Shown here: in pieces, positions 62,525 to 64,000 of the stretch
How the letters are laid out: each line of letters starts with the position of its first letter
Position numbering within the stretch: position 1 is the first letter of the stretch
Assembly: GCA_943367755.1 (NCBI GenBank)
Contig: CALRKB020000024.1
Span: 4,780 to 68,779 of the forward strand
Direction: 5' to 3'
DNA: 64,000 nt
Source of the DNA: PCC-6802 sp943367755
GTDB taxonomy: Bacteria > Cyanobacteriota > Cyanobacteriia > Pseudanabaenales > Pseudanabaenaceae
Made by a program: the position numbers and the translations under genes
The notes under the pieces: model-generated
Databases searched by the model: none
Told to the model about the DNA's origin: nothing
The model's input: the letters and a program-made list of their open reading frames with translations, nothing else

Positions 62525-62560
62525 TTTTTAAAAGCGTCACAAATTATTACGGAGATTTAG

Positions 62561-63526
62561 ATGATTGACTCCCTATCTTTGGCATTCTGGAACGTCGAAA
62601 ATCTATTTGACATTGAAGAGGCAGAGCGTCCTGAAAAAATAAGGAGAATAATCGCCAAAGATATTGTTGGCTGGGATGCACCTCTTCTTGAGGCAAAGCT
62701 TCGTCAACTTTCCAAGATTATTTGTTCGATAAACTCGGGATATGGCCCAGACATCCTTGGAGTGTGTGAGATAGAAAACAGAAACGTACTCATAAAATTA
62801 ACAGAACAAATAATCCAAGATGGTGGGCGTGAATACGCCATTGCCCATGCCGACACGACTGATAATAGAGGAATTGATGTCGCATTTCTATATGACCCTA
62901 CCATTGCAGTCACGTCTCCCGATCAGATTTTTCAGCACTGGGTGGTTAAGCGCTATGCGACTCGTGAACTTTTTCAGGTAAATTTCAACATCCATGGAAG
63001 GACTTTGGTCTTAATTGGAAACCATTGGCCATCACGCACATCTGGTCAGTATGAATCAGAACCATACCGAATGACTGCGGGTGAAACACTATCCTATTGG
63101 CATGAGCGAATACAAAATGAGCTAGGTGACGATGTTGGCGTGATTGTTATCGGTGACTTTAATGATGAACCATTTAATCGCTCGATAACGGAATATGCAC
63201 TTTCGATAAATGATAGTCGCGTCGTTTTAGCCGAGAAAGACCCTTATCTTCTAAATCTTATGTGGCCTATTCTTGCCGATGGAGTTGGTTCACATATTTA
63301 TAACGGTCGTTGGAATATGTTGGATCAGATCATGGTAAGTCGAGCAGTGGTCAATGGGAAATGCGGCTGGTGCCTTGAAGAGAATGCTAAAATCGAAGGC
63401 ATAGATATCATGTCATACGCCAATAAGCCTGGGCCTAGAAGATTTGGAATTAAACCAAATGAGAGGGATATTTCTGGCTTTAGCGATCACTACCCTATTA
63501 GTATCAAGCTCAAAAGGAGTGAGTAG
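62561..63526 (+). CDS. Second endonuclease/exonuclease/phosphatase-family enzyme
   Basis: A 321-residue EEP-fold enzyme. Motifs in order: A-F-W-N-V-E-N-L near 8, G-V-C-E-I-E-N near 68, G-N-H-W-P-S-R near 152, I-G-D-F-N-D-E-P near 204 and S-D-H-Y-P-I near 312. It differs clearly from the first EEP gene of the operon (N-H-W-P-S instead of V-H-L-K-S), so the two are not a recent duplication and may act on different substrates. No signal peptide. GGAG precedes ATG. Last gene before the attC at 63559. Confidence 0.83.
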   Translation: MIDSLSLAFWNVENLFDIEEAERPEKIRRIIAKDIVGWDAPLLEAKLRQLSKIICSINSGYGPDILGVCEIENRNVLIKLTEQIIQDGGREYAIAHADTTDNRGIDVAFLYDPTIAVTSPDQIFQHWVVKRYATRELFQVNFNIHGRTLVLIGNHWPSRTSGQYESEPYRMTAGETLSYWHERIQNELGDDVGVIVIGDFNDEPFNRSITEYALSINDSRVVLAEKDPYLLNLMWPILADGVGSHIYNGRWNMLDQIMVSRAVVNGKCGWCLEENAKIEGIDIMSYANKPGPRRFGIKPNERDISGFSDHYPISIKLKRSE

Positions 63527-63558
63527 CCCGGACATGAGATCAACGTTAGAAGCTCGGA

Positions 63559-63643
63559 AGCTAACTAGCGCGTTGCAGGGGACGGCATTACCACTCTGGT
63601 GATAACTCAAGATGTGTGCCGCCGCTGAACGCAACCGTTAGCC
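63559..63643 (+). other. attC site ending the nuclease/LOG/RpiA cassette
   Basis: R'' AGCTAAC (63559-63565), R' GTTAGCC (63637-63643), 85 bases. Arms GCGCGTTGCAGGGGACGGC and GCCGCCGCTGAACGC pair with extrahelical bases. The sequence differs from the resident attC type. With the attC ending at 56661 it delimits a 6,982-base cassette of five genes. Confidence 0.85.
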
Positions 63644-63736
63644 TGCTTTGCTTCTGGGTTGCGAGATTTATGCGCTCTTGCATTTTTAGTATGACTAAGG
63701 TATAACTAAGATGTAGTAATCATGGCGAAGGTAGCT

Positions 63737-63973
63737 ATGAAAACAGCAATTTCACTCCCAGACCCAGTTTTTGAAGAGGCAGAATCACTGGCTAGACAAC
63801 TAGGCATATCGCGTAGTGAGCTTTACACAAATGCATTAAAAGTTTATTTAAGAAAATACAACCGGGATCAGATTTTGGACAAACTTAATCAGATCTATTC
63901 TGAAGAGTCTTCCGAACTAGATCCAGTTTTAGCAAAGATACAATTTATGTCCCTACCAAGTGAGAATTGGTAG
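63737..63973 (+). CDS. Ribbon-helix-helix antitoxin (MazE-like)
   Basis: A 78-residue protein beginning M-K-T-A-I-S-L-P-D-P-V-F-E-E-A-E, a ribbon-helix-helix DNA-binding start, with G-I-S-R-S-E-L-Y as the second helix and an acidic, hydrophobic C-terminal tail for toxin binding. ATG 63737, behind AAGG, is preferred over ATG 63722. The stop codon overlaps the start of a MazF-like toxin gene by one base. Toxin-antitoxin pairs are typical stabilising cassettes of large integrons. Confidence 0.85.
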   Translation: MKTAISLPDPVFEEAESLARQLGISRSELYTNALKVYLRKYNRDQILDKLNQIYSEESSELDPVLAKIQFMSLPSENW

Positions 63974-64000
63974 TGTATCGAGGTGAAATTTGGTGGGCAA
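63973..64000 (+). CDS. MazF/PemK-family toxin, cut off by the window end
   Basis: Starts with GTG at 63973, overlapping the antitoxin stop. The nine visible codons read V-Y-R-G-E-I-W-W-A, the characteristic N-terminus of MazF endoribonuclease toxins. The remainder lies outside the window. Confidence 0.75.

Larger units (their letters stand above)
45657..64000 (+). mobile_element. Complete integron with cassette array, continuing past the window
   Basis: Consists of intI (minus strand), an attI leader and a plus-strand cassette array of at least eight units. Seven hand-folded attC sites lie at 47094, 48567/49274 (split), 49919, 50222, 50528, 56574 and 63559. All cassette genes read away from intI. 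At least 17 kb of array is visible. Cassettes range from ~305 bases without a gene to about 7 kb with five genes, which is exceptionally large. Confidence 0.88.

Overview
The window is cyanobacterial chromosome. The palindrome GCGATCGC (HIP1) occurs throughout, and the housekeeping genes are cyanobacterial: the phycobilisome linker CpcL, carboxysome shell proteins CcmK3/CcmK4, flavodiiron proteins Flv1/Flv3, FtsH, and DUF3082, DUF928 and DUF4346 proteins. A filamentous or Pseudanabaena-like lineage is plausible from the intergenic hairpin repeats and the CcaS/CcaR/CpcL locus, but that is inference.

Layout. 1-14.5 kb: the end of a probable tsaB, threonine synthase, then a chromatic-acclimation locus. 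This holds a CcaS-like GAF sensor kinase, the PSI-type rod linker cpcL and the response regulator ccaR, with two adjacent CcaR G-box motifs in the divergent spacer. A glutathionyl-hydroquinone reductase, a glycosyltransferase, an AT-rich radical-SAM/methyltransferase pair, a GNAT and PIN-PhoH follow. 15.0-18.2 kb: a truncated integron on the opposite orientation to the main one. It has a 24-codon intI stub, an attI-like region, one ORF-less cassette and one cassette carrying a trypsin-fold protease with a C-terminal array of K-x-F/R-D-D repeats plus a graspetide-type ATP-grasp ligase. 18.2-45.6 kb: ordinary chromosome (ftsH, queD-like, SPFH/NfeD, ccmK3/K4, a CHASE2-GGDEF cyclase, flv1/flv3, a SulP transporter with its ArsR regulator, uvrA-prmA, purN) with several gene remnants and a frameshifted zeta toxin.

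45.7-64 kb: a complete integron. An intact intI is followed by an attI region with 40-bp-period repeats and then a cassette array that runs off the window. Seven attC sites can be drawn by hand; one is split by a 702-bp ORF-less group II intron whose removal restores the site exactly. Some cassettes are small (DHFR-like enzyme, three ~305-bp ORF-less units, a MazE/MazF-like pair), but two are multi-gene operons of about 6-7 kb. One is trypsin / serpin / alpha-beta hydrolase / two unknowns / M14 carboxypeptidase. The other is EEP nuclease / chimeric 895-aa protein / LOG-type phosphoribohydrolase / RpiA / EEP nuclease.

How the parts may work together (inference). The two integrons share the ORF-less cassette and attC type, so they belong to one cassette pool. 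The graspetide cassette looks like a self-contained modified-peptide/protease system. The serpin operon pairs an Arg-P1 inhibitor with a trypsin-specificity protease. The nuclease/LOG/RpiA operon could degrade nucleic acid to nucleotides, then to base plus ribose 5-phosphate, then ribulose 5-phosphate, with the 895-aa protein supplying an unknown step.
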